Shown here piece by piece: positions 12,001 through 18,233 of a stretch of 64,000 bases of DNA (its first letter is position 1; every line of letters starts with the position of its first letter). Position numbers and translations under genes: made by a program. This stretch comes from Pseudomonas sessilinigenes (GTDB taxonomy: Bacteria; Pseudomonadota; Gammaproteobacteria; Pseudomonadales; Pseudomonadaceae). A model generated the notes under the pieces. It was not told the DNA's origin. It made no database searches and worked only from the letters and a program-made list of their open reading frames with translations. The stretch spans positions 5,332,001 through 5,396,000 of the forward strand of contig NZ_CP027706.1 of the NCBI RefSeq assembly GCF_003850565.1, in the 5' to 3' direction.

Positions 12001-12105
12001 GGACCAGGCAACCATTTCACCCTGCTCAAGGCGCCGCACGTCTACAGCCTGGCGTCCTGGTGGCACGACGGCCTGATCGTGCCGCCCGGCAAGGTGACCT
12101 CATGA
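1..12105 (+). CDS. Lipopeptide NRPS, C-terminal part (partial; four A domains, tandem TE)
   Basis: The frame is open from base 1, so the N-terminus lies outside the window; 4034 residues are visible. Domain order by nucleotide: end of an A domain (NGKVDRKALP near 532), T (FFELGGHSLL near 688); C (SFAQQRLWFL near 886, HHIASDG near 1270), A, T near 3820; C (near 4020), A, T near 6985; C with HHLLADEGD near 7306, which fits the HH[I/L]xxxxGD signature of dual condensation/epimerization domains; A, T near 10225; TE1 (GWSFGG at 10627); TE2 (GHSFGG at 11506). Pocket codes extracted by hand: A2 DLKNVGSDVK (close to homoserine), A3 DLEHNTTVSK (the Dab code), A4 DAESVGTIIK (lysine-like). Predicted terminal residues are X-Hse-D-Dab-Lys, as in tolaasin and sessilin. 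Tandem TEs are typical of Pseudomonas cyclic lipopeptides. The A1 pocket lies upstream of the window. Confidence 0.95.
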   Translation: MADDAESVPIGGPISNTRIYLLDQRQQPVPLGVVGEIYIGGKGVAKGYLNRPELTAEKFILDPFSHEPGALMYRTGDLGRWLAKGELDCLGRNDDQVKIRGFRIELGEIENRLGEHPQINEVVVLAREDEPGSKRLVAYFTEHQALDIQALRTWLQEQLPEYMVPRAYVRLDSLPLTNNGKVDRKALPIPDQEALLSRGYEAPQGEVEVALAQIWSQLLKVEQVGREDHFFELGGHSLLAMRLISQVRVHLGVELDLAALFAHPQLSALAQAVAKAGRSSLPPIVPVSREEALPLSFAQQRLWFLAQMDNVGAAYNMPIGLGLRGALDALALERALAQIVSRHEVLRSVFVVDNDEPQLVITPVEGAFVLEHNDLRELADAAQQLQALTEHEALAPFDLVNGPLLRARLVRMGDEHHVLLLTLHHIASDGWSMGVLTRELMALYGAFSQGLADPLPPLALQYADFAVWQRRWLSGEVLQQQNLYWQQALAGAPAMLTLPTDRPRPAQQDFAGAVLNLQLDTELTQGLKTLSQRHGTTLYMTLLAAWGALLSRLAGQDEVVIGSPVANRNRVEVEGLIGLFVNTLAVRIDASGEPTVQTLLARVKAQTLGAQAHQDLPFEQVVDIIKPVRSMAYSPIFQTMLTWQNNESVAPVLGDLVLEGSGQINSAAKFDLSLELCEAQGHIIGSLSYATALFDAPTLTRHLGYLERMLRAMVADDQALLARVPLLDDDERQQQLAGLGGLRTALPGATVHSLFEAQALRTPDARAVQAGNGSLTYRELNERANRLAHHLRELGVQPDARVAICVERSAELIVGLLAILKAGGAYVPIDPNYPLERIHYMLHDSAPAALLVHSATAQLAGEPGLPVVDLDRDDAYTPNLHNPQVAELTATHLTYVIYTSGSTGQPKGVMVEHQGVVNMLGWYLDDVGLNASDAVLLLTSHSFDLTQKNIFASLAVGATLHLADSPFDPSSIVRQISDQAITHINLAPSAFYALIDADQQSALSQLRRVVLGGEPIKLSQLEKLQVPRPQFINSYGPTECSDVVAWHAVDADLDSYGATDIPLGRPLRNLTLYVLDAYGQLVPTGSVGELYIGGAGVARGYLNREALTAERFLDDPFTPGGRMYRTGDLARYRADGTLDYLGRNDDQVKIRGLRIELGEIEALLAAHPEVTEAAVLVRDERLVAYFTGLTPQIEELRAYLQSALPEYMVPSAYVQLDALPLNPNGKLDRKALPAPGLDAVVSGVYEAPEGEIEATLAHIWQDLLGLEQISRQGHFFDLGGHSLLAMRLISQVRQRLGVELALADLFAHPQLAALAQVLAQASRSTLPAILPVSRDQDLPLSFAQQRLWFLAQMEGASTAYNMPIALRLRGHLDADALERALTAIVARHEALRSRFVQHNSEALVRIDPAERAFALRRLDVDSEAAVQAHISADALQPFDLEQGPLIRAQLLQRADDHHVLLLTMHHIVSDGWSMGVLTRELMALYEAFRHGQPDPLPPLALQYGDFAVWQRRWLSGEVLQQQSQYWQQALADAPALLMLPTDRPRPARQDYSGATLTLLLDVDLTAGLKALSQRHGTTLYMTMMAAWGALLCRLSGQDEVVIGSPAANRMRAEVEGLIGLFVNTLAVRIGAGEDLTVAALLAHARDRTLAAQAHQDLPFEQVVEVVKPARSLAHSPVFQTLLTWQNSDGPSLVMGDLQFEAVGETSNFAKFDLSLDLGEVQGHIAGNLEYATALFEESTLQRYLGYFKRLLHAMVADDQAQLAHIALVDEEERDYLLHALNKTEVAYPHEATIHQLFEAQVEATPQAIAVAFEAGRISYAELNRRANRLAHHLIGLGIGPDERVAICAERGDEVLVGLLGVLKAGAAYVPLDPNYPPERLAYMIADSTPSAVLTQRPLQDRLPALAIPSVLLDEPVEGADHNPVVPGLNARHLAYVIYTSGSTGNPKGVMIEHRGLVNYSLDAARLFGLTPQDTVLQQNTLNFDLSVEEIFPALLAGATLAPSRHVFGTEAARDPAITPTFLHLTAAHWHTLAAEWHHDPQQAQAHLRDVRLINVTGDALSAQKLKLWDEARPAHVRLINTYGPTEATVSCTTAYVSYTGDINGNTTIGKPMANTRIYLLDSRQQPVPLGVAGEIFIGGDGVARGYLNLEQISTERFIADPFSPVPGARMYKTGDLARYLADGSIEYLGRNDFQVKVRGFRIELGEIESSLGNCAGVKEVAVIAREDRPGEKRLVAYVVPHAGVELSAAGLRSYLAPLLAEYMIPSAFVTLQALPLTPNRKLDRKALPAPDQSAVASRDYQAPQGRIERRLALVWEQVLQLEQVGRHDNFFELGGHSLLAVKLVERMRQEDLRVDVGALFTHPTLAGLAKVVGSSRALVIPANAIEADCPRITPELLPLASLSQDEIDSIVASVPGQLANVQDIYGMTPLQEGILYHHLLADEGDLYLEQASFSFDSRERLDAFTQALQGVVERNDILRSTMRWEGLGEPVQVVLRHVPFALEELNLDGEGDAGAQLRERFNPQHFRMDLRDAPLMRLVGAYDVGQQQWCALLMFHHMLFDHVAMDLLQYELQAFLTGQQDRLSAPVPYRNYVAQARLGLTEQEHEAFFSAMLADIDEPTLPFGLHDVQAGGTLEAAQLLVDEDLGQRLRSAARQLGVSAASLMHVAWAQVLAHVCGQDEVVFGTVLMGGLQGGERALGLFLNTLPLRVSVGAEGAQAGVKATHARLSTLLGHEHASLALAQRCSGVAAPAPLFSALLNYRHSAGAASSEDIAVWTGIHALGGEERSNYPLSLDVDDFGQAFALTVQVSPEVGAQRVCGYMHGALDSLVDALERTPDASLSSLEILPLAERQQVLLDFNQTHTDEAQDQLIHGLFEAQVLRTPGAIALEFDGQALSYAELNAQANQLAHHLITLGVQPDDRVAIALERGMQMVVALLATLKSGAAYVPLDPAYPPQRLAFMLGDSAPRVLLSEYAVLPLLGTLPQAMQVVTLNSALQPWRELGTHNPQPAQLGLVSEHLAYVLYTSGSTGTPKGVMIEHAGLCNEIQAIRGLTGLGAGDRALQFATINFDASIEEIFGALTCGATLVLRSADWLTDAAHFWSLAAQARLSVISLPTRFWQGLADDHSTVIPASVRVIVVGGEELSPEAVQHWFLRSGHTPRLLNTYGPTEATIIATANEVFAANPHPRAIGRPIANTRVYVLDTHGHPTGLGVAGEIHLAGIGIARGYLNQPQLSSERFLADPFSDSPGRLYKTGDLGRWLPDGTLEYLGRNDDQVKIRGFRIELGEVESALLACEGVREAVVMARDDSEGQVAGKQLVAYLCGSTGSIEQLREELLSHLPQYMLPSAYVQLDSLPVTPNGKLDRKALPAPEQAVLSRDYAAPVGALEERLAGHWAHVLKLARVGRHDSFFEMGGHSLLAIRLVSLLTQDGLPVTLAQLFQHASVASMAVLLRLRSDAPALEEGLVTVRAGGTQAPLFLVHEFSGLNVYFPALARHVDADIPVYGLEGVAWGEPQLRTLECMAARHIDMMRSVQPHGPYRLAGWSFGGLLAYEIAAQLIGMDEEVSFLGLLDTHVPRLVDQGKARWSVAHAHSLHLLEQCRAFCQAQRPVDGQALATLTQLEGDAAQMDFDTLWQRCCDAGLLQPQLAALSRDALWAYLDREVAHGHGQAHYSLLPLTMPVHLFTAEERMDEASRSSDTLGWDEVLPTALLQRIRVPGDHQSMMQAPHIAALGQAIGDALNALPATSANTPYQPVLTIQSGQAGQAPIFCIPGAGDSVTGFIGLSDAFGPAWPIHGLQPRGLDAKALPHSRVETAAQAYLQALEQQCPHGPVHLLGHSFGGWVAFEMALRLQAQGREVLSLTLIDSESPGSSGVVGKPYTATGVLLRLIETLQLAAGKPFGIDQQAFVDLDESAQLATLHAAMVRVGMLSARSTPDVMQGPARAFGAALRTVYQPRQRYNGPVRLVLADDPTLDAQGNQREQTSMIEGWSRHTDHLQTWYGPGNHFTLLKAPHVYSLASWWHDGLIVPPGKVTS

Positions 12106-12180
12106 CGCGTGATACAGGGGGAGCCGGCACGGGCGCTTGCGCCCTTACCTGAAGCGAACATTCGAGCAACTTAGCGCAAG

Positions 12181-12197
12181 CCCGGCCAGTGGCCGGG
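12181..12197. other. Short GC-rich hairpin in NRPS-macA gap
   Basis: CCCGGCC-AGT-GGCCGGG forms a 7-bp perfect stem with a 3-nt loop between the NRPS stop and macA. No T-run follows, so it is a poor intrinsic terminator. It may stabilise or attenuate the message between the synthetase and its exporter. Confidence 0.4.
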
Positions 12198-12226
12198 TCT
12201 ACCTTTCAACGTATTAGTGGTCATCT

Positions 12227-13378
12227 ATGGAAAAGTCGAAGTTTCGCAAGGTTGTCTGGGGCGTAGGCCTGACCGTTGTTGCCGGCCTGATTGTCTATTC
12301 GGTGCAGTCACCGGCTGAGCCACCCCAGTATTTGACCGCCAGGGTCGAGCGGGGCGAGATCGAGAACTCGGTGCTTGCCACCGGGATCTTGCAGGGGATC
12401 AAACAGGTCGACGTCGGCGCCCAGGTCTCCGGTCAATTGAAATCGCTGAAAGTCAAGCTCGGCGACAAGGTCAAGAAGGGCCAATGGCTGGCGGAAATCG
12501 ATCCGCTGGTGCTGCAGAACGCCCTGCGCCAGGCGCAGGTCAACGAGGAAAACCTCGAAGCACAACGCAAAGCCACGGCGGCACAAGTGGTCCAGACCAA
12601 ATCGGTGTGGGAGCGTTACAACCGCCTGCAATCGGACGCGGCCATCTCCCGCCAGGATTTCGAGACCGCCGAATCCAATTACCTGGTGCAGAGCGCCAAC
12701 CTGGTAGCCCTGGATGCGCAGCTGAAAAATGCGCGAATCCAGATCGACACCGCCAAAGTCAACCTCGGCTATACGCGTATCGTTGCACCGATGGACGGTG
12801 ACGTGGTGGGCATCGTCACTCAGGAAGGCCAGACCGTGATCGCCGAGCAGCTGGCGCCGGTGCTGCTGAAATTGGCGGACCTGGACACCATGACCATCAA
12901 GGCCCAGGTCTCGGAAGCCGATGTGATTCACATCCAGCCAGGCCAGGAGGTGTACTTCACCATCCTTGGCGAGTCCGATAAACGCTACTACGGCAAACTG
13001 CGCGGCACTGAACCGGCACCGCAGAACTACCTGGACACCCAGGCCGCCGGTACGACCAAACAGAACACCGCGGTGTTCTACAACGCCCTGTTTGATGTGC
13101 CAAACCCTGATCATCGCCTGCGCATCTCGATGACCGCCCAGGTGCGCATCGTGCGCGACACCGCCAAGGATGTACTGATGATGCCGGTTGCGGCCCTGGG
13201 CAAGCGCAATGACGACGGTTCGTACGTAGTGCGGGTGGTGGATGAGACCGGCCACGCTCAGGAGCGCAACGTGCAGGTGGGGATCAACAACAAGGTCAAG
13301 GCCCAGATCAAGGATGGCCTGGTGGAGGGCGACCAGGTCGTCATCGGTGATCCGACGCCGGCCGTGGCGGGGAGCTGA
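12227..13378 (+). CDS. macA: MacA-type periplasmic adaptor of lipopeptide ABC exporter
   Basis: A 383-aa membrane fusion protein that should bridge the MacB-type permease to an outer-membrane channel. Residues about 8-28 form one N-terminal membrane anchor. A biotinyl-lipoyl-like half follows (QVSGQLKSLKVKLGDKVKKG), then an alpha-hairpin coiled coil, the second lipoyl half (GYTRIVAPMDGDVVGIV) and beta-barrel/membrane-proximal domains. It lies 121 bp after the NRPS and 2 bp before the ABC gene. A MacAB pair directly downstream of the TE-bearing synthetase is the usual arrangement in Pseudomonas lipopeptide clusters, where it exports the product. PvdR of the pyoverdine exporter is a close paralogue, but the NRPS context favours lipopeptide export. 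Confidence 0.92.
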   Translation: MEKSKFRKVVWGVGLTVVAGLIVYSVQSPAEPPQYLTARVERGEIENSVLATGILQGIKQVDVGAQVSGQLKSLKVKLGDKVKKGQWLAEIDPLVLQNALRQAQVNEENLEAQRKATAAQVVQTKSVWERYNRLQSDAAISRQDFETAESNYLVQSANLVALDAQLKNARIQIDTAKVNLGYTRIVAPMDGDVVGIVTQEGQTVIAEQLAPVLLKLADLDTMTIKAQVSEADVIHIQPGQEVYFTILGESDKRYYGKLRGTEPAPQNYLDTQAAGTTKQNTAVFYNALFDVPNPDHRLRISMTAQVRIVRDTAKDVLMMPVAALGKRNDDGSYVVRVVDETGHAQERNVQVGINNKVKAQIKDGLVEGDQVVIGDPTPAVAGS

Positions 13379-13380
13379 CA

Positions 13381-15339
13381 ATGACCCAAGCATTGTTGGA
13401 ACTCAAAGGCATCAGCCGCAGCTTTATGGCCGGTGAAAAAGCCTTCATGGCACTCAAGAATGTCAGCCTCACCATCAACACCGGGGAAATGGTGGCGATC
13501 ACCGGGGCGTCGGGCTCAGGCAAGTCGACCCTGATGAACATTCTCGGTTGCCTGGACTACGCCACTGACGGCAGCTACACCATCAGCGGTCGCGAAACCC
13601 GTGACCTGGCGGACCAGGAGCTGGCAGAACTGCGCCGCGACCATTTTGGTTTTATCTTCCAGCGTTATCATTTGCTGCCGCACTTGAGCGCCATGCATAA
13701 CGTCGAGATGCCGGCGATTTATGCCGGCGTGCCGGAAGGCCAGCGCCATAGCCGCGCCAAGGAACTGCTGGCCCGGCTGGGCCTGGCCAATCACTTGGTC
13801 AACCGACCGAGCCAGTTGTCCGGTGGGCAGCAGCAGCGGGTGAGTATCGCCCGGGCGTTGATGAACGGTGGCGAGGTGATCCTCGCGGATGAGCCGACCG
13901 GCGCCCTCGATACCGCCAGCGGCAAGGAAGTGATGAACATCCTGCTGGAGCTGCATGCGGCGGGGCATACCGTGATTATCGTGACCCACGACGCCAAGGT
14001 TGCGGCCCACGCCGAGCGCATCATCGAGATGCGCGACGGCGAAGTGCTCAGTGACCGCCTCAACGAGCGCGCCGCACCGGAGGTCGAGGCCCCGGTTGCC
14101 ACCCAGGGCCGGGCTACGCCGGGGCGGCGTCTGGTGGCGAGCCTGGGGTTGTTCAAGGAAGCCTTCGTGATGGCCTGGGTCGCGCTGATTTCCCACCGCA
14201 TGCGAACCTTGTTAACCATGCTCGGCATCGTGATCGGCATCACGTCGGTGGTGTCGATCGTGGCCATCGGGGAGGGCGCCAAGCGCTATGTCTTGAATGA
14301 TATTCAGGCGATCGGCAGCAACACCATCGACATCTACCCGGGCACCGACTTTGGCGACAGCCATGCGTCGGCGATTGAAACCCTGGTGTTGTCCGATGTG
14401 ACCGCCCTCAGCGAGTTGCATTACATCGACAGCGCCACCCCTAACGCCGGACGCAACCTGCTGTTGCGCTTTGGCAATATCGATGTGAACGCCACGGTGA
14501 ATGGCGTGAGTGCCAGCTCGTTCCAGGTCCGCGGGATCAAGATCGCCGAAGGCATCACCTTCAGCCAGGACGACGACACCCACCAGGCCCAAGTGGTGGT
14601 GATTGACCACAACACCCGTAATCGCCTGTTCGGCCCGGACGTCGAGGCGCTGGGCCAGATCATTTTGGTGGGCAACCTGCCGTGCACGGTGATTGGGGTG
14701 GCGGCGGACAATAAGAATATCTTCAACACCAGCAAGGCTCTCAACGTCTGGGTGCCTTACGAAACTGCCGCCGGGCGCCTGTTGGGTCAACGCTACCTGG
14801 ACAGCATCACGGTGCGGATCAAGGATGGCCAGCCGAGCAAGGTGGTGGAGGATAACGTGGTCAAGCTGTTGCAACAGCGCCACGGGACCAAGGATTTTTT
14901 CACCTACAACCTCGATAGCATCATGCAAACCGTGCAGAAAACCAGCCAGTCGCTGGCATTGCTGCTGTCGTTGATTGCGCTGATCTCACTGGTGGTGGGT
15001 GGCATCGGGGTGATGAACATCATGCTGGTGTCGGTGACCGAGCGTACACGCGAAATCGGTATTCGCATGGCGGTCGGGGCACGGCAGTCGGACATTCGCC
15101 AACAGTTTCTGGTGGAGGCGGTGATGGTTTGTCTGATTGGCGGGGTGATCGGGATTGCGTTGTCGTTCGGTATCGGGTTCGTGTTCTCCCTGGTGATCAC
15201 GGAATGGCAGATGGTGTTTTCGCTGGAATCGATTATCACCGCCTTCGTGTGCTCCAGCCTGATCGGCATCATCTTCGGGTTTGTACCTGCGCGTAATGCC
15301 GCGCGGCTGGATCCGATCGAGTCGCTTGCCCGGGACTGA
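13381..15339 (+). CDS. macB: MacB-type ABC transporter (ATPase-permease fusion)
   Basis: 652 aa. The N-terminal ATPase has Walker [10 protein letters not shown], signature LSGGQQQR and Walker [12 protein letters not shown]. After a linker (about 225-260) come the first membrane helix ([25 protein letters not shown]), a large periplasmic domain, and three C-terminal helices with the FtsX-family segment [20 protein letters not shown]. This is the four-helix MacB architecture, which uses ATP to drive periplasmic substrate through MacA and a TolC-like channel. The start follows GGGGAG at a good distance, 2 bp after macA. No outer-membrane factor is encoded here, so OpmQ, TolC or a NodT-type protein elsewhere is needed. 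It is probably co-transcribed with the NRPS. Confidence 0.93.
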   Translation: MTQALLELKGISRSFMAGEKAFMALKNVSLTINTGEMVAITGASGSGKSTLMNILGCLDYATDGSYTISGRETRDLADQELAELRRDHFGFIFQRYHLLPHLSAMHNVEMPAIYAGVPEGQRHSRAKELLARLGLANHLVNRPSQLSGGQQQRVSIARALMNGGEVILADEPTGALDTASGKEVMNILLELHAAGHTVIIVTHDAKVAAHAERIIEMRDGEVLSDRLNERAAPEVEAPVATQGRATPGRRLVASLGLFKEAFVMAWVALISHRMRTLLTMLGIVIGITSVVSIVAIGEGAKRYVLNDIQAIGSNTIDIYPGTDFGDSHASAIETLVLSDVTALSELHYIDSATPNAGRNLLLRFGNIDVNATVNGVSASSFQVRGIKIAEGITFSQDDDTHQAQVVVIDHNTRNRLFGPDVEALGQIILVGNLPCTVIGVAADNKNIFNTSKALNVWVPYETAAGRLLGQRYLDSITVRIKDGQPSKVVEDNVVKLLQQRHGTKDFFTYNLDSIMQTVQKTSQSLALLLSLIALISLVVGGIGVMNIMLVSVTERTREIGIRMAVGARQSDIRQQFLVEAVMVCLIGGVIGIALSFGIGFVFSLVITEWQMVFSLESIITAFVCSSLIGIIFGFVPARNAARLDPIESLARD

Positions 15340-15350
15340 CGCGCATACCA

Positions 15351-15386
15351 AAAAGCCCGCCAACCGGTGTCGGTTGGCGGGCTTTT
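15351..15386. terminator. Strong bidirectional rho-independent terminator
   Basis: A perfect 16-bp stem (AAAAGCCCGCCAACCG paired with CGGTTGGCGGGCTTTT) closes a GTGT loop and is flanked by A and T runs on both sides. It lies 11 bp after the macB stop and serves the convergent aminotransferase gene from the other side. Confidence 0.92.
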
Positions 15387-15411
15387 CATTGCATCAGGTT
15401 TGGCATGGCAC

Positions 15412-15437
15412 AACAGCAGCTCGGCGCTGCTGCTGTT
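15412..15437. terminator. Second hairpin in the convergent gap
   Basis: AACAGCAG pairs with CTGCTGTT over an 8-bp stem and is followed by TTC on the + strand. It sits just beyond the 3' end of the minus-strand aminotransferase and probably adds termination or 3'-end protection. Confidence 0.5.
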
Positions 15438-15446
15438 TTCATGGGC

Positions 15447-16784
15447 TTAGCCGACCACCTGCAAACGGTGCGCGGTGGCGCTGCTGATGGCGTCTTCGAA
15501 ACGATCAAGTACGCTGCCAACCTGGGCTTCGGTGATGGTCAGAGCGGGCAGGAAGCGCAATACCGAACCGTGGCGCCCACCGGTTTCGATGACGAGGCCG
15601 TTGTCAAAGCAGTTGAGCTTGATCGCCTTGGCCAGTGTGCCGTCGCCCAGGCCGGTGCGGCTCTCCGTACGCGGCTTGGTGACCTCGACGCCGATCATCA
15701 GGCCACGGCCACGCACGTCGGCAATCGCATCATGGCGCAGGGCAATGTCCTGCAGGCCGGCGAGCAGTTGCGCTCCGCGTGCGGCGGCGTGTTCCACCAG
15801 GCCCACCTGGCGAATGTGGCGCATGGTTGCGCGCCCGGCGACCATAGCGATCTGATTGCCACGGAAGGTACCGGCGTGCATGCCCGGGCCCCAGGTGTCG
15901 AGGTGTTCGGCGTAGACAATGACCGACAGTGGATAGCCGCCACCGATGGCCTTGGACAGCACCAGAATATCGGGAACGATCCCCGCGTGTTCGATGGCAA
16001 AGGTGCTGCCGGTGCGGCCCAGGCCGGTCTGGACTTCGTCGATGATCAGCACGATACCCAGCTCATGGGTGATCTCGCGCAGCCCGCGCAGCCAGGCGTT
16101 CGAGGCAGGAATGCAGCCGCCTTCGCCTTGCACCACTTCGACGAGCACGGCGGCCGGGCGGGTGACGCCACCTTCAGGGTCCGACAGCACGGTGCGGATG
16201 TACTCGAGCGACAGTTGATCGGTTTGCTCGCCGTCGGTACCGAACGGGCAGCGGAAGCGGTACGGAAATGGCAGGAAATGGGTGTTTTGTGCAGTAACGC
16301 TGGGGATGCCCTTGGGGTTGAGATTGCCCATGGCCGAGAGGGCGCCAGCCGTCATGCCGTGATAGCCACCGTGAAACGCCATCAATGCCGCACGTTTGGT
16401 GTAGTGGCGCGCCAGCTTGATCGCCGCTTCCACAGCATCCGAGCCGCTGGGGCCGCAGAACAGGATCTTGCTGGTATCGCGCATGCCTGCCGGCAGTTGT
16501 GAAAACAGCTCCTGCACAAAGGCATGTTTGGCCGGGGTGGAGAGGTCCAGTGCTTGCTGCAATTGGTCGGAGCCCAGGAAGTCCAGCACCGCGTCCTTGA
16601 CTTCCGGCGGGTTATGGCCCAGCGCCAGGGTACCGGCGTTGGCCAGGCAGTCGAGGTATTCCTTGCCTTGCGCATCCCTGAGCCACACCCCGTTGCCGCT
16701 GACGAACAGGCGCTGGAAATTGGCGGCATAGGTGCGTGCGTTGGATTCGACTTTCTTCAAATAACTTAGCTCTTCCATGGTCAT
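15447..16784 (-). CDS. Diaminobutyrate-2-oxoglutarate aminotransferase (PvdH/Dat-like)
   Basis: A class-III PLP aminotransferase of about 445 aa that should convert aspartate-4-semialdehyde to L-2,4-diaminobutyrate with glutamate as donor. It shows LANAGTLALGHN near the N-terminus, FCGPSGSDAVEAAIKLA (phosphate-binding region), MAFHGGYHGMTAGALSAMGN, the PLP-ring Asp in LIIDEVQTGLGRTG, and the Schiff-base lysine in LSKAIGGGYPLS. This layout matches PvdH/Dat rather than the shorter EctB. The next module upstream on the other strand carries a Dab-specific A domain, so a precursor-supply role is a strong inference. Start is uncertain between 16784 and 16778; a longer form to 16832 lacks support. 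It converges on macB across a shared terminator. Confidence 0.85.
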   Translation of the reverse strand: MTMEELSYLKKVESNARTYAANFQRLFVSGNGVWLRDAQGKEYLDCLANAGTLALGHNPPEVKDAVLDFLGSDQLQQALDLSTPAKHAFVQELFSQLPAGMRDTSKILFCGPSGSDAVEAAIKLARHYTKRAALMAFHGGYHGMTAGALSAMGNLNPKGIPSVTAQNTHFLPFPYRFRCPFGTDGEQTDQLSLEYIRTVLSDPEGGVTRPAAVLVEVVQGEGGCIPASNAWLRGLREITHELGIVLIIDEVQTGLGRTGSTFAIEHAGIVPDILVLSKAIGGGYPLSVIVYAEHLDTWGPGMHAGTFRGNQIAMVAGRATMRHIRQVGLVEHAAARGAQLLAGLQDIALRHDAIADVRGRGLMIGVEVTKPRTESRTGLGDGTLAKAIKLNCFDNGLVIETGGRHGSVLRFLPALTITEAQVGSVLDRFEDAISSATAHRLQVVG

Positions 16785-17219
16785 GCACTCATCGGCTGCG
16801 GCAAACGCAGCGCTGGAAAGTTGATGGAACAAGAGAGGGTGTTTAATCCATGACAGCGACTATATTCAGACAGTAAGCAGTGGGCCGCAGAGAGGGCTGA
16901 ATGACAGTCGAAAGTGAAAAATAAGTTACACCGAACAGGCGCTGAAACAAGCGCTGCCCGAGCAACTAGAGAGCATGCTTAGCTTGAAGAAAGGTGGCCG
17001 TTATCGCTATTGACGCAGACACCGGATGTCCCCGATATCTCTGTCATTTTACAGGGCCTTTAGAGTGGGAAGTTAATGGCAGAAGTGGGGAGGGCGGAAC
17101 GAACAGCAGGGCGGCTTATTTTATTCAGCCCGGCGTGATCGCTGGGGGCGGAGGCACCGTACCGATTGGCAGGTTTTTCAAATGCAGGAAGCCTTTCTTA
17201 TTACCGAAAAAGCGGAAAT
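16785..17219. other. Gap with no recognisable gene
   Basis: About 435 bp upstream of the aminotransferase. Short open frames occur but none has recognisable protein character or a good ribosome site. The aminotransferase promoter should lie in the first 150 bp, which are AT-richer (AAAAATAAGTT near 16918). Confidence 0.5.
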
Positions 17220-17300
17220 TCAGTAGGCATCGCGCAGGTTGTGGGCGGAGATGTCTGCCAACTGCTCGTCGATGAGCGACTTGACTGGGGAAGGGATCAT
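17220..17300 (-). CDS. Tiny 26-aa ORF at end of small-gene cluster, probably truncated
   Basis: Reads MIPSPVKSLIDEQLADIS and ends in HNLRDAY. Its ATG overlaps the TGA of the preceding 66-aa ORF (ATGA), the usual form of translational coupling. That coupling is the only evidence that it is translated. It may be the start of a longer gene broken after codon 26. Function unknown. Confidence 0.35.
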   Translation of the reverse strand: MIPSPVKSLIDEQLADISAHNLRDAY

Positions 17301-17497
17301 TCTGCCTCCTTGCGCTTTTGACAGACGTCCATCAAGCGCTTGCAGTAGTGGTTGAATTCAGCAGTGGTGATTGCCCCATCAGTGAAAAGGCGGGTGATCA
17401 GGCCTTGCACCAGGATATCGATGCCGGGCTCACTATCGGGATCGGCAACGCCCTCGATGGCCTGGTCGATGAGGATGTGCGGGCTCAAAATCCGCAC
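17297..17497 (-). CDS. Small hypothetical protein, 66 aa
   Basis: An acidic helical protein (SPHILIDQAIEGVADPDSEP; C-terminus CQKRKEAE). A GTG start lies within the last codons of the upstream 57-aa ORF (13-bp overlap) and its stop overlaps the next start. Three frames chained by overlaps suggest a real translationally coupled unit. I do not recognise the family; no toxin-antitoxin motif or membrane segment is visible. Confidence 0.55.
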   Translation of the reverse strand: MRILSPHILIDQAIEGVADPDSEPGIDILVQGLITRLFTDGAITTAEFNHYCKRLMDVCQKRKEAE

Positions 17498-17658
17498 GCC
17501 TGCTGTAGCCGTTCTTGCTCCTGCTCAAATGCCAGGGCTGCCTCGGCGTTTGGCCTCACAAGTTCGAGCGCGATGTCCTTCAACATATCGGATTCCACCA
17601 CTTGATCGAGTCGGGTTTGCTGGATACTGGAGGACAGGAATTGATTGAAATCGGGCAT
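17485..17658 (-). CDS. Small hypothetical protein, 57 aa, first of coupled cluster
   Basis: Reads MPDFNQFLSSSIQQTRLDQV at the N-terminus and ends in an E/Q-rich helix (AFEQEQERLQQ). ATG start at 17658. It heads the chain of three overlapping small ORFs on the minus strand. Helical, acidic and soluble by composition. Family not recognised; a secretion or phage-tail accessory protein is possible but nothing shows it. Confidence 0.55.
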   Translation of the reverse strand: MPDFNQFLSSSIQQTRLDQVVESDMLKDIALELVRPNAEAALAFEQEQERLQQACGF

Positions 17659-17843
17659 CACCAGTCGTCTTCTGTGTGTTTAAGCATGATGAAGACCACA
17701 GCGGGGAGGGTGCATACCACACGCAATGATAGCTGGAGGTAAGTTGCTGTTTCGCTCGAGTGCTTTATAAGTTCGATCGCTTGTTTATATGGCTCATTAT
17801 TTGGCAAGCGCACTGTATTTAAAAGCAGAAAAAAAGCCAGGTA

Positions 17844-18105
17844 ATGATGAGTAAAAATCATGGTGCTCTGGAACAAAACGCATTACGCGCCCTTGAATTG
17901 GCCGCGCGTTTCAGCTCATTTACCCAGGCCGCAGAAAACCTGTTCATCATCCGTGAGCCGGCACGTTAAAACCCTCGAAGAGCATTTTGGTTACGCGCTG
18001 TTCGACCGCGAGGGGCCGAAAATTTCCCGCACGATGTATCTCGGAGACTCGCTTTACCAATTGAGCGCCCGACAAGCAGATGTGATTGCGCAAGGTGTTC
18101 CCTAA
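17844..18105 (+). pseudogene. LysR-family regulator remnant (GcvA-like HTH only)
   Basis: From ATG 17844 the frame reads ...NALRALELAARFSSFTQAAENLF and then hits a stop near 17967. The adjacent frame continues as SRHVKTLEEHFGYALFDREG before ending at 18105. Together these make one LysR N-terminal winged helix broken by a frameshift, with the effector-binding domain gone. GcvA-type regulators share the FTQAAE...VKTLEE pattern. It probably once regulated a neighbour of the lipopeptide cluster. Confidence 0.8.
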
Positions 18106-18233
18106 GCCTTTTCCACCGGGCTCCTATGCGCAAGCGGATGACTCCATAGAGAAGGAATGCTGAGCGGTGAACGCTGGCATATGTCCACCACCACAGCACC
18201 GGCGCGGCCGGTTAGTGAGCGACAGGGATTGGC

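Noticed and set aside
1..12105. Repeated A/C/T modules looking like long DNA repeats
   Set aside because: These are homologous NRPS modules, not mobile or tandem repeats.
12308..13393. 361-codon antisense frame covering macA
   Set aside because: Mirrors the adaptor gene in another frame and starts within macB's ribosome site; no protein features.
15405..16502. 365-codon + strand frame across the aminotransferase
   Set aside because: The minus strand has an intact PLP aminotransferase with all catalytic motifs; the + frame is its shadow.
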